Source: Argyresthia goedartella (Eukaryota > Arthropoda > Insecta > Lepidoptera > Argyresthiidae). Taken from it: a DNA stretch of 64,000 nucleotides. Numbering within the stretch: position 1 is the first letter of the stretch; every line of letters begins with the position of its first letter. Shown here piece after piece: positions 25,480 through 35,386 of this stretch. Where the stretch lies: the NCBI GenBank assembly GCA_949825045.1, contig OX463829.1, forward strand, positions 18,260,715 through 18,324,714, read 5' to 3'. A program made the translations under genes and the position numbers. The notes beneath the pieces were generated by a model. That model made no database searches, was not told where the DNA came from, and saw nothing but the letters and a program-made list of their open reading frames with translations.

Positions 25480-25620
25480 CATATCGGCCGCGATTGTTAT
25501 CGGGTGCTCCACACGGCGCGCGGCGCGGCGCGGGGCGCTCCGTGCATGCTCCGCGTCGGCTCTCGATCGAGATATGGATCGGTTGAGGATCCATTGTTGT
25601 GCAGCACGGCAATTATGGTT
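25480..25620. other. GC- and CpG-rich patch
   Basis: The segment around 25505-25560 is dominated by GCGCGGCGCGG-type sequence and stands out sharply from the AT-rich surroundings. No frame or splice pattern could be tied to it. It could be a promoter-proximal region, part of an untranslated exon, or a repeat. Confidence 0.4.
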
Positions 25621-26708
25621 TTGAATCTAGTTTATTCCTAAGACAGGTTTCATTTTCCTGATTTCATAACTTTTGCAAATGTTTTTACTCATGTATTATT
25701 TATTACCTTCTCATTAATCGTTCGTTCCCATGTTTGCCGTTTCTCTTCTGTAATTATACAAAACATTTTTGTAACTAAGTCTCATGGGCCTGTTGTCTCC
25801 AAACAGTGAAAGCGTTACGTAGGTATAAGTTACAAACGATACTTTATAAGTATGAGTTGTGTGTTGTGTAATGTGTGTAGTGCCTCCGTTTATTTTTTTA
25901 AATTACTTTGATTCTGTTGAAAGACCACATAAATAGGCCAGGCAAAAAAAAGGTACCAAAGACAAAGACAAACATAAAAATGTTTATTTGTTCATCATTG
26001 TTTGTAACTAGGTTTTATATTATATACAGTGTTTCAAATGATGGTACCATAGTACTGGGTGTACAAATATTAACCTTATTTTAAAACATCTTAAATATAA
26101 ATTTAATCTAAACATATTAAGAGTAGTGGACATATTTACAACCTGAGAAAACCACTGAGAAAAATATAACAGGAATATCCGTAAAAAATATTTGTCCTCG
26201 GTATAGTTTGTTCAAATTCCCTTCGCCGTTAAGTTGGCTGTTCTGTATAACTGTTAAGTTTCAACAGTTTTCCTGTCAGTCGATAAAGCAGATATCAGTC
26301 GGAACGCAAACAAATATTGATATTGTTGTTTTTAGTCTTCTAATCGGAAACTACCAGCCTCAAGTAGATACGTTCCAAAACTGTGAGCAAGTGACGTCGC
26401 GAGGGGAGTTATTTAAAAAATATATTAAAAAGTTAATACCCTAAATATTCAAATTAGTTTCTTAAAATACCCATTGAATACAATTGCCGTGCGTTAATAA
26501 CAATATAGTGGGAACAAACTCGTTTGGCCCAAACGTGCGAACGATACTTTGTCTCAGCAATTATATTTAAAAATATTGATTCCATCTTTACCTTTGACTG
26601 TTTTGTTTGCCTTATTTCAACATTTAACCCGAGTCATTGCTGATATTAATGTTCATTTACTTTTATATTTTAACCGCAACTTAGTATCACCAATAGTGGT
26701 AGAATGTA
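25621..26708. other. No gene recognised
   Basis: AT-rich. Frames of up to 93 codons (26549-26830 plus) run into the SINE fragment and show no domain. Confidence 0.4.
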
Positions 26709-26800
26709 TGGGTACGATCCCGGGCTGTGGATACAGAAAAAAAACCTCAAGTCTTGGATGTTTATATATGTGTAACGTCACTGTTTCTGGTTCCCAACTG
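26709..26800 (+). mobile_element. SINE S2 fragment
   Basis: A degenerate box B-like GGTACGATCCCGG is followed by the S2 body (CTCAAGTCTTGGATGTTTAT, then GTAACGTCACTGTTTCTGGT). The box A part and the 3' end are missing or unrecognisable. Confidence 0.65.
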
Positions 26801-26977
26801 GGAGTAGATTTAACTGATAAACTAATTTAAAGTTTATGTTAGTTTTTGAAGAAAATCAGAATAACAACTGTGCTACGTAAAAACACCTTGGTAATGAGAT
26901 AGTTAAAACTCAGTGATAAAGTCGTCTTTGATTATCATATGGAACCTCTTGACTGTCACTTAACTGGCCACTTTACT

Positions 26978-28498
26978 TTACTTACGATATTCAATGCTGA
27001 AGGTAAAATCCTGTAAGTAGATCCACCAGCGAGCCACACGAGGGAGCAAATCTTTCTTACGCTCTGTAGACTTAAGCGCATTGCAGTCGGTAATGATCTT
27101 GAATTGTATACCGATAAGGTAATGTCGAAAGTGTGCTAAAGCTTTGACGACTGCAAGCGTCTCCAGTTCGTAAGAATGATACCTACTCTCTGCACCCTGG
27201 GTAACTTTACTGTAATACGCCACTACTCTCTTACTACTATCGTCATGAGTCTGCATCAGAACTGCACCGTAACCTGCACTGCTTGCGTCTGTGTGCAGTT
27301 CTGTAGGCAATTTTGGATCGAATATTGCCAATATCGGTTTGCTAGTCAGTGTTTTTATGAGCTCTCTCCGCACTTTCTCTTGTTCTGTCCCCCATTCGAA
27401 CTTAACTCCTTGTTTAGTCAACCCAGAAATGCAAGCCGTTTTTGTCGCATACCCCTCAATGTATTTTCTAAAATAACCTGCGAGCCCGAGAAATTGCCTA
27501 ACTTGCCTGATATTCCCTGGGATGGGAGCTCGCTCAAGAGCTTCCACTTTCGTGGGGCTCGGCCTGTCTGACCCTTGACTAATGACTCGACCCAGATATT
27601 CAACTTTGGTAGTCAAAAACGAGCATTTGCGAAGATTTATTGAAAACCCCGCTTCCGTCAGAGTCTGAAGTACCTCCCGCAATAATGCAATGCCCTCATC
27701 AACCGTTAAGCTCAACAATAACACGTCATCAACATAAACCAGTGCCTTACCAGAATCTATAAATTTCCGAAGAGTATTATTGATGATCCGTTGATAGACG
27801 ATCGGACTGTTTGACAACCCATAGGGCATTTTCAGGAACTCAAAATGCCCTTCAGGCGTCACAAATCCAGTAATGTGAATGGATTCCTCATCAATTGAGA
27901 TCTGATGGAAGCCCGTCGCCATATCAAGGCTAGTGAAGAATTTACAGGTCCCTAGTCTATCAATATGGTCATCGATGAGCGGTAGGGGATACCGATCTTT
28001 CACCGTAACTCGGTTTAGTGCCCTAAAGTCCAAGCACATTCTGTCCGAACCATCTTTTTTCTTCACAAGGATAATGGGGCTGGAATAGGCAGACTCTGAC
28101 TCCCTAATTATTTTCTTGTCCATGAGATCACGTACAATCTCGCGAACTTTCAATTTCTCATCATATGACAACCGGTACGGGTGGTAGGCTATAGGGATGT
28201 CATTGCTAAGGCTGATGTGCATTTTCCCCGTCTTTACTATAGTAGCCGCCGTTCCAGATATGAAGAAGTCCGAAAACTCATCCATAACCCGCAACAACAA
28301 CTTCTTTTCATCACCTTGTAATGGTGTGTTGACTACACCCTGAACACCAGCCTCAACAGTACAAACCTTTACTGATGGCTCACTGGCACGCGCCACGTGC
28401 TGTCGATCTTTGGTACGCACGTAAACAACTCCGTCTCTATTGAGGACATCTGTGCCTATGATTATAGGGACCGTCATGCACGAACCGGGAACTACCAC
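26978..28498 (-). pseudogene. pol: Ty3/Gypsy pol: reverse transcriptase and RNase H, 3'-truncated
   Basis: 506 open codons encode the polymerase of an LTR retrotransposon. In order they show RT motifs LDFRALNRVTVKDRYPLP, TSLDMATGFHQI (catalytic Asp), MPYGLSNSPI and YVDDVLL (catalytic Asp pair), then the connection domain, then RNase H with LHTDASSAGYGAVLM, YELETLAVVKALAHFRHYL and ITDCNALK. The frame stops just after the RNase H region at FSIEYRK. The integrase that should follow is absent, and the sequence beyond is not retroelement-like, so the element is truncated there. The frame is the same as that of the upstream protease and gag segments, separated by a TGA at 28499-28501. Confidence 0.92.
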
Positions 28499-28726
28499 TC
28501 AATCTACTTCAATCGATATGTCATCCAACTCCACCGTAAGAGTCACATATGTACGCGCGACGATCTCATGGTTGCTTACACCTTTCAAAACACAGTGGAT
28601 TTGTTTTTGACAGCACGAGAAGTGTTTTAATACGTCCGATGAGATGAGAGACACATTCAACGCGCCACTATCAATAAGAACGTCTACTGGGATACCCTGA
28701 ACAACCGCTGTTGATATGTCACTGTT
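28499..28726 (-). pseudogene. Retroviral-type aspartic protease segment
   Basis: Between the TAA at 28727-28729 and the TGA at 28499-28501, the same frame encodes about 75 residues. They include VDVLIDSGALNVSLIS, with the DSGA active-site motif of retrotransposon proteases preceded by hydrophobic residues, and later EIVARTYVTLTVELDD. It continues in frame into the pol segment (VPGSCMTVPIIIGTDVL), which supplies the second conserved protease block (IIGTDVL). The protease domain is therefore split by the TGA. It would cut the Gag-Pol polyprotein in an active element. Confidence 0.85.
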
Positions 28727-29788
28727 TTAGCAACTACCCACACGTTCGCTACAAAGGTTAACATTCTTTTTGTTGTTTTGTCCGGACCTATTTTTAGCAA
28801 AACACACATCTTCCGTATGCCCAACTTTTTTACAAAACGTACAGGTATTCGATTCCGATTGGGACGTCTTTCGTTTCTTAGGACAGTCTGTCTTTTTATG
28901 TCCCGTCTGGCCACAAGAAAAATAACTTATTTGAGTTTGTGTCAAATGACGTTTTCGTTGTTCTCTGTGATGGTGGCGAGAATCAGTTTTCGTTGTTTGT
29001 TCTTGTTTGCCAGGCTTGACATAGATGGTAAGGAAGGATACGAGGCTTTCACTAGTCAAATTAGCATTTGCGGCCGCTGCGCGCACTTGAGGATCTGTAA
29101 TGCCGCGAATTACGATCAAAACCATAAGTTCGTTAGTCAATCATTTAACTATGCGTAATCGTAACATTGTTCGCCGTGCATATTCCGCATACGATGAGTA
29201 CTTGACTGACGTTGTGTTCATGGCCTCAAACAGTAAGTTGGCGTAATCGAGTTTACGCGGGCACAAAGATTTAAATTCCGACTTGAAGTTGGACCACGAC
29301 CTATCATTTGTGACCCACTCATTTAGCCAAGTTTTCGCGTCCCCTTTTAAACAGCCTGCGACGCGAGACAAGCACTCAGCGTTATTCCAGCAGTTAGTTA
29401 ATCTAGCACGGTTAACCTCCTCACACCATAGGTCAAAATCGTGTAATGTTGGGTCAAAACTCGACACATAATAGTTTTGAGAACGTAAGGGTTGAATAAC
29501 GTTGCTCAAAGCATCGACTAATGCCTGAGTAGTGCTGGGCGATTCACTAACACGCCTCGGTGGCGTTTCCGAACGTAGCTGCGGTGAATCATGACTTTGT
29601 AAAGGAATGCGGCGGGTAGCCGTTGAACTGCTATTTTCTTCCAACGAATCCAACGGCGATAAGATTTTATCTAACGCTTTCCTAGTCGTATCATCACGGC
29701 TGTGACGTCGAGATCGTTTCGGACGAGAATGTGGCCTATGCCGTCGGTGTCGACGCGATCTGCTGGGTGACTCGTCGTCGTCCGACAT
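28727..29788 (-). pseudogene. gag: Ty3/Gypsy gag with Arg/Ser-rich N-terminus, one in-frame stop
   Basis: The ATG at 29788-29786 opens a Gag frame. Residues 1-35 are strikingly rich in Arg, Ser and His (SRSRRHRRHRPHSRPKRSRR). A capsid-like part follows (YYVSSFDPTLHDFDLWCEEV, then GDAKTWLNEW). The frame is cut by TGA at 29141-29143 but resumes at once in the same frame with a typical NELMVLIVIRGITDPQVR block. There are two CCHC-type zinc knuckles. The first (YFSCGQTGHKKTDC) has its leading Cys replaced by Tyr; the second (CTFCKKVGHTEDVC) is intact. The segment ends at TAA 28727-28729, followed in frame by the protease. Confidence 0.9.
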
Positions 29789-29883
29789 TTCGAACAGTTA
29801 CTGGCTTTTTGTTACGTTAGATGCTTTCAAGCGTGTAGGATGACAAAACTAGCACTAGTGGAAACGTGTTTCAATCCCACTTC
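29789..29883 (-). other. Ty3 leader with candidate primer-binding region
   Basis: This is the short untranslated stretch between the inferred LTR edge and the gag start. Read on the minus strand, the first bases after the LTR include AAGTGGGATTGAAACACG, where TGG would start a tRNA 3'-end complement. The tRNA species could not be assigned. Confidence 0.4.
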
Positions 29884-30213
29884 TGATATTAGAACCAGAA
29901 GTAGAATTTTATTAAAAAAAAACAATTACAAACAAAACCTAACCTTTATTTCTCAATTTATGATTCAAAATTATTTACAAAGAAAACAAAAAGCCAGCAA
30001 TGCTCATTAAAACACAAATATGTACACAGCAATTTAGCGACAGAATAACGAGGAACAATCTCACCAGCCGAACGCGTTGAGCACCGAACCCTGTACCAGC
30101 GCCACCGAGCGTAGACGAGCAAATGAGACTTCCACCCCAGTTGCGCTCGTATTTATAGGCACGAGCGCCCCACGCGCCAGCTGATGACTACACCAATATC
30201 ATCTATCCTAACA
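29884..30213 (-). repeat. 5' LTR of the Ty3/Gypsy element
   Basis: Boundaries are inferred from a TGTTAG start (complement of 30207-30213) and a CTAATATCA end (complement of 29884-29892), about 330 bp. Inside, on the minus strand, are a TATA box (CTATAAATAC, complement of 30149-30158) and an AATAAA polyadenylation signal (complement of 29945-29950), in the order expected for a U3-R-U5 unit. No second LTR is present in the window, so the edges cannot be checked by alignment. Confidence 0.6.
30149..30158 (-). promoter_or_regulatory. TATA box of the Ty3 LTR
   Basis: CTATAAATAC on the minus strand is flanked by GC-rich sequence inside the LTR and lies about 360 bases upstream of the gag ATG. Transcription from here would run toward gag. 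Confidence 0.6.
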
Positions 30214-31451
30214 ATAGGTTATTTAACGTAAACTTTGATTCGTCACGACAAAACTAAATAAGATATAATCGATTCTCGGATTTTTCAAGTCCGTATCGAT
30301 TCATTCAATTTAATCGATGATTTTAAGCACGTCAACTCACTAGCAGATACCTGTCAAAAGACATACGGTAAAGTGTTTTCACTATAAGTATCAAATAAAC
30401 CAATCGACGTATTTTTCTTTTATAATCGATATGCCTCCGAATTCACTGTATCAATTTTTGGATCGCGACACTACGTACGAATCCAACTATTATTTTAGTC
30501 CAGTTGTTTTGATTTTGGGCTCATTTGTACCAGCTGTTGCACTCATGTATCTGTTACAATTATATTTGTCCTTATTCATTTCCTCGCACTGTTCTTCTAT
30601 CTTCAACGACGAAGGAGTATCGTAGTGATGATTAATTTATGGAATGAGCTACGTTATTTTGATTCAAATATCTGATTTATTTTGCTGACTTTTGTCTGAC
30701 TCTCCGTTATCAGAAATGACATCAGATGACAGTGTAAAAACAAGGCAGTTAAATTGTCGACTAAACTTTCATTTCTTATTAAATATATATAAAATATAGA
30801 ATCTACTTAAAAACATTTAGCCTTAAATATAATATACATTCTAATGGATATTCCTTTGGCAAATCGCGGTAAAACTCACTTACTCAAAACTAAAAACCAA
30901 AAATGATCAATCCTAAAAGCCACGAAAGAAGTCTGGATTACCGCTCAAAGGGCGTAAAAATCTTTCAAAGTGATATTTCCGATACTTCTCGTAATTTAGT
31001 CACGTAAATCCAGAATCGTAGACTCGCCCCAGTCAAGGTTTATTGCTATTGAAATTTCAATAGACGACTGATTGATTGAAGCGGGCGCCCCGTGACAAGA
31101 TTGATTTTTAAATAGAATTAAAGTAAGAAAATCCTTTAGTAAATTGATCGAGTCTCAAAGTAAACGAAATAATCAAATGGTTTAGACAGATCGACAAGAT
31201 TTAAGTGATTGTCACTTTGTTACCTTCGCATCATTTCAGAGTAATCGGATTAGGAAACGCCTAGAATCTAGATTTTTTTTTGAAGTTGAAGACTTTGTCA
31301 TGTCATGTCAAACTTTGATGCGCTCATGTATTTCCTAATTTTAGTAATTTAAAATTTGTTCGTCTTATAGATTAAGTTCGTTCAAGTTACAGCCGATTTC
31401 AAATCCTCAGACAATCTTTATATAATTTAACGGTAATGGAAAATCTTCATT
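30214..31451. other. No gene recognised
   Basis: Sequence upstream of the LTR. A hydrophobic 64-codon frame at 30431-30625 (plus) has no family signature. An 18-bp perfect palindrome CTATTGAAATTTCAATAG lies near 31045. Confidence 0.4.
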
Positions 31452-31770
31452 AACCCATTGCTGCGGCGATGGGCTAGCCTCTTGTCTTGCAAAATGGAGT
31501 ACCGATAAATTGGCTAAAAGTGGGCACAATTGTGCCTCTGCCACCCCGTAGGGAAAAAGCGTGACGCTATGTTATGTGATGTTATGTTAAAGGAAAATAA
31601 TATCATGTTTGATCCAATCTTGGATTCGAAACTAGATCTTAAATATTTTAGACGTTGTGATTGGCAGCGTTTGCGATGATAGCTGCGGCGATGTGCCTGC
31701 CCCCTGTCACACAATATGAATCCATATTGTGACGGCGTGAAAGGCGTGACGCTATGTTATGTTGTACGGT
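31452..31770 (+). repeat. Dispersed repeat B, two adjacent partial copies
   Basis: 31452-31600 runs from CATTGCTGCGGCGATGGGCT to GCGTGACGCTATGTTATG. It aligns along its length with 63475-63605 (shared GCACAATTGTGCCTCTGCCA-type centre and AAAAGGCGTGACGCTATG end). A second, shorter version (about 31680-31770) joins the same start (GCTGCGGCGATG, CCCCCTGTCAC) directly to the same end. No coding potential. Confidence 0.7.
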
Positions 31771-32224
31771 AGGTAGGTATTTGAATAATGGTGATTTGGT
31801 AGGGGCTAAACGTCGCTTTGTATTAGTCTCCAATCCCTAAATTTATAAAATCTCGGTTACCTACATACCAACCTAGTTCATTATTTGGCGCTACCTATAG
31901 CGCCAACCGAAATAGGACATTCTGTGAAAATTGCAAATCTCTATCTTGGTATAGATAATTACGAAAATAAACCTTGTGGGATTGTTCGTAAGAGACATTT
32001 TTACTGTCGCTTACGCGCCAAGTTATCGCAGTTTACCTTTAAAACATAAGAAATAGGTAGAGCTATATATACAAAAACAAGTGAAACACACAAATAATAG
32101 TTAAATTATAGGTTGTTGTTGATATGTGCATGTTGACACACATATTCTTTTCTGAAAACGTATCGCATTGGGTTGAATATTGTATCTTCGTTATCCAGTT
32201 CGTGTGGGTATTGGCAGATGATAT
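31771..32224. other. No gene recognised
   Basis: AT-rich spacer with no recognised feature. Confidence 0.4.
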
Positions 32225-32400
32225 TTTGATTAACTTATCACACTGTTTTTCGTAATTCGTAATTTCTTTATTGTACTACACAAAACAGACATACAGATAA
32301 CTTATAATAGAAAAAAACATGTACAAAGGCGAGCTTATCTCTCAAAAGAGATTTATTCCAGCAAACCAAGATGGTAGGAGAGGTGATGGTTGAGCGGGGG
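32225..32400 (-). repeat. Candidate LINE 3' untranslated region, minus orientation
   Basis: Shares TTCTTTATTGTAC near 32265 and AAAGGCGAGCTTATCTCTCA near 32325 with 48625-48745 (and weakly with 41095-41160). Read on the minus strand it has a GATAAGCTCGCC segment followed by a GTACAATAAAGAA end, an arrangement typical of LINE 3' ends. No attached coding part is visible. Confidence 0.5.
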
Positions 32401-32562
32401 AAGACCTGCGCGTAGATAAAACTCTATAAATACTACGATTACTATATACTACGAGCAATATTTTACTGATAACCCTAATTGCTAAAAATAGACTGCATAC
32501 ACAATTAATTAAATACAACGTAAAAATATGAATAAACCGTATAATAAACTAATACATACACA

Positions 32563-32567
<5 letters not shown>

Positions 32568-32623
<56 letters not shown>
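32568..32623. repeat. (TA)n microsatellite
   Basis: About 55 bp of nearly pure TA repeat. It abuts the 3' end of the minus-strand LINE remnant at 32624 and is probably its expanded tail. Confidence 0.9.
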
Positions 32624-32625
<2 letters not shown>

Positions 32626-33010
32626 AACTGGAAAGGGAGAGATAGTGCTTCTTTAGCCGGTTTTTGAATATATTTAGAGATCGACTGTCCCTGATAGTGC
32701 AAGGAAGCTCATTCCACAGTCGTACGGCTCGGATTCTGAACCCGTGCTCGTAGGCTGCAGTGGAGCGATCTGGAGCTTTGAGCGTGGACGACATATGAGT
32801 TCTTCGAGGCCTGCTTGAAGAAAGAAATTCGAAGCGATCACGTAGGAAGTTAGGGTAACGAGGGTTCCACAAAATATTATAAAGGAAACACAGGATATGA
32901 GAGTCCCGTCGAAGAATAATCGGTAGCCACTTCAGCTCCCTGCTCCCTGATGCTGAGATACGTGGTCATATTTGCGCAGTCCGAAGATGAACCGAATCCT
33001 GAGATGTTTT
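32624..33010 (-). pseudogene. LINE ORF2 C-terminal remnant
   Basis: Minus-strand translation reads FIFGLRKYDHVS near 32985-32950, then after a frame break ELKWLPIILRRDSHILCFLY and NILWNPRYPNFL. It continues in an open frame to AVRLWNELPCTIRDSRSLNI and FKNRLKKHYLSLSS at the stop 32624-32626. These blocks are typical of the region after the catalytic RT domain in Jockey/CR1-group LINEs. The catalytic domain is missing. The (TA)n tract follows directly at the 3' side. Confidence 0.85.
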
Positions 33011-33260
33011 TCGTAACATTCGCCTTTCAGTTTCCACCGCAAACCGCACGAGAATACTTGTTCTCCACTATTGCAATCAACTCAAATGAACAAAATCCTC
33101 ACCCGAGAATAACAACCGGTAGTTTATTGTTTCGCACATCTCTGTTACAATACTAACAATAACTGTATCAAAACAAAATGACCACAAATCACCGATGAGA
33201 AGTTGTGACCTTGCACCGCACGCACTTGGTGCGTTAATCCACATTCTCTTTCACGCCTAG

Positions 33261-33430
33261 TGCAAGCATTGGTCGCAGCGTTGTACCCCACAGGCTATTC
33301 TGACGATGAATTGTCAATGTTAGCGCTGGAAAACCCCGTGTGGTTCAACGCAGCATCGCGCTGTAGCACTATGGATTTTCCTGCAGTTCGAAATTCTGAA
33401 AAGCCCGTGGGGCACAAAGACGCGTCCCAG
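33261..33430 (+). CDS. Possible exon, product uncertain
   Basis: A pyrimidine-rich CACATTCTCTTTCACGCCTAG ending at about 33260 looks like a 3' splice site. The frame that follows stays open and is protein-like: ALVAALYPTGYSDDELSMLA, then NPVWFNAASRCSTMDFPAVR. The ALVAALY.TGYS.DEL pattern is reminiscent of the segment after the nucleophile in patatin-like hydrolases, but the nucleophile motif itself is not here. The frame runs into SINE S1 at about 33431, so any exon would have been interrupted. It may be a chance frame. Confidence 0.22.
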
Positions 33431-33668
33431 TGGGGGCAAATATATGTTTGATGTGAACGGATGTTTGTACCCTAGTCGTAGTTGTTTATCTATCTAATAA
33501 GTAAAATATTTATCTATATAAGTATGCGTATCGTTGTCTATTACCCAAGTTAATTAAAATATTTATCTATATAAGTATGCGTATCAAGATACAGGGAGTC
33601 CTAGTTTGGGGCTAGATCAATGTGTGTAAATAGTGTCCAAGGTATTAGTATTATTATTATTTGATTAT
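33431..33668 (+). mobile_element. tRNA-derived SINE, family S1, copy lacking a clear head
   Basis: The body matches the minus-strand copies at 60488 and 62545: GGGGGCAAATATATGTTTGA, TTTGTACCCTAGTCGTAGTT, TCCTAGTTTGGGGCTAGATC, then an ATT-repeat tail near 33650. An exact 31-bp unit is present twice (33502-33532 and 33555-33585). The tRNA-like head with boxes A and B is absent or unrecognisable. Confidence 0.8.
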
Positions 33669-34015
33669 TACGATTCCTTCTTCATGTTACATGAAGAATA
33701 AAAATAAAATAAGAGTTATTTTTAACAAAACAAATCTCAATTAAATGAATCTTATAAGGAGGACTCCTTATTCAATTACTGATTCCAATTTCTCTATGTT
33801 TAGAACTAGTAGGAGCCAGTCTGTTCCTGCTATCTCATTCACATCATCCAAAGGCGACAACTACATTGTTCACCAATATTAGTTTTGACTCCCAAATATG
33901 TTAAATATTCACCAGACTGAGTGTCCCCACGTAGTTTCACAGAACCGTATTAGTTTCTTTAGGTATGTCCGAAAATAAAACTTAGTTTGTTATGTCACAA
34001 CTCTTTAATACCATG
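33669..34015. other. No gene recognised
   Basis: Spacer with no feature identified. Confidence 0.4.
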
Positions 34016-34168
34016 TACTGCGATTTTTAATTGAGGCCAGAATTGTAAACAAACAACTGTCATGTTCTAGAACAAAACCGTTGACTTTGACATTCATATT
34101 ATACTTTTTGTACTGAAAAATGTCAGTTGTTTGTTTACATTTCTGGCCTCAAATTAAAAATCGCAGTA
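34016..34168. mobile_element. MITE with about 48-bp terminal inverted repeats
   Basis: The left arm (34016-34063) and right arm (34121-34168) are inverted copies beginning TACTGCGATTTTTAATT, with only a few mismatches. The AT-rich loop is about 57 bp. The element is 153 bp and has no coding capacity. Its symmetry indicates a short DNA transposon or foldback derivative. Confidence 0.8.
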
Positions 34169-34309
34169 TAGAGCCGAAGGCAAGAGGTGCAGAGCGAGGA
34201 AACCCCATCTAGGTAAGTATAAAATTTTTGGTGAACATTTAGTTAATTTGGTATGAAAATTTTTTTTTTTGGATGCGGCTTTTAGCTCAATTTGATAAAC
34301 CATCTGTGT

Positions 34310-34430
34310 GATAAACAGTTTAGCATAAGCCTCACAGACCAGATATCGAGATAGACGCAGCAAACACGGTGGAATGTATGAGAACCAACCGTGTAACTTT
34401 TTCACTACCTACTATGACGTCACGAGCGCC
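34310..34430. repeat. Segment sharing an exact 26-bp block with the THAP exon flank
   Basis: 34332-34357 is identical to the reverse complement of 36018-36043. Both places also have TGACGTCACGAG within about 100 bases (34416-34427 and 36097-36108). This suggests a dispersed element or duplicated flank. Confidence 0.55.
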
Positions 34431-34749
34431 TTTTAGTGATGGGTTGACATGTTAATCGTGAAACAGAGTCAAAGGCGCGCCGCCAAATCGATTCAAAATG
34501 AGCGCTGCTGCGGGAATCCCCTACCTACCACGACCACGTACCTACCGCGTTGCCTTTTTGTCAGTAAGCCGGCAGTGTTTCGAGCGGGAGATCGTATCGT
34601 AGCATCGCACCCGGATATCACATCACACAGTGTTAAAGTATGTATTTGTCTGTAGTACCTATTTACCTTTTATTATTCATGTGTAAATCCGTCCAGCCCC
34701 CTTATTCAGTAACTCGAATCGATCTTAAACTGTGGAATAGTATCAGATT
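34431..34749. other. No gene recognised
   Basis: A 68-codon frame at 34449-34655 shows no recognisable domain. Confidence 0.35.
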
Positions 34750-34860
34750 TCCCATAGTTATATACAATCGAGTTTTCGAGTTCAGAAAACATGAACCTTA
34801 TGTCACACTGACAGTTCGATTCGCATACTTTTTCGACGCGTAATTATTCCTGCTTCCTAC
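34750..34860 (+). repeat. Dispersed repeat D, copy 1
   Basis: Shares with 42975-43085 the blocks TTCGAGTTCAGA, AACCTTATG/C, CAGTTCGATTCGCA/TTCTATTCGCAG and CGTAATTATTCCTGCTTC, in the same order. It appears in the ORF 34640-34843, which is therefore probably not a gene. Confidence 0.55.
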
Positions 34861-35194
34861 ACTGGATTAAAGTTACTAATTAAGGGGGCTGACTAGAATA
34901 ATGTAGGTAACGTAAAACGGGGTGTATTGATAACCAAGGGGAAATAACTCTTAGGCCCACTACTTCGTAAAGTATTAGAGAAGAGAGATTGGGAGCTATC
35001 TCTATTCTCCCCTGGGTATCAAAATACACTCAGTTTTACTACAGTATTATCTACTTACTTGTTCAGTCTTGTTCTACCTACCTACTTATCTTTTTTTAAA
35101 TCATTCCTCTGTCTTCTACTCATTCGTTTATTTTCATTTATCGAGAGGAGTATCTGTAAAGCTTCTAACAAAATAGTTAATCTAATCTTATTTT
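34861..35194. other. No gene recognised
   Basis: AT-rich spacer with no element recognised. Confidence 0.4.
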
Positions 35195-35386
35195 CCCATA
35201 CAAACTTCGGACACCCATTTCATTCAACCCCTTAGGGTGTACATTTTTGAAAATCTTGTCTCAGTGCACCCCCAGACCTCATAAAGAATCTACTAGAAAT
35301 TTGGAATCTCTATACCCAGCGGGTTGGGCTGTGCTTTGATATGTCAGTCAGTCAGTCAGTCAGTCAGTCAGTCAGTCACTCAGTCT
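35195..35386 (+). repeat. Repeat ending in a (CAGT)n microsatellite
   Basis: The sequence around 35315 (CCCAGCGGGTTGGGCTGTGC) leads directly into about 11 units of CAGT at 35343-35386. This order resembles a common lepidopteran LINE/SINE 3' end from recall. The region 50110-50310 has a similar layout with a (GAGT)n run. Confidence 0.6.

Noticed and set aside
27176..27571. 131-codon plus frame
   Set aside because: Antisense shadow of the Ty3 RNase H and RT region.
34640..34843. 67-codon frame as a gene
   Set aside because: It overlaps dispersed repeat D, which also occurs at 42975-43085 without the frame.
35343..35386. CRISPR-like array
   Set aside because: Tetranucleotide microsatellite without spacers, in eukaryotic repeat DNA.
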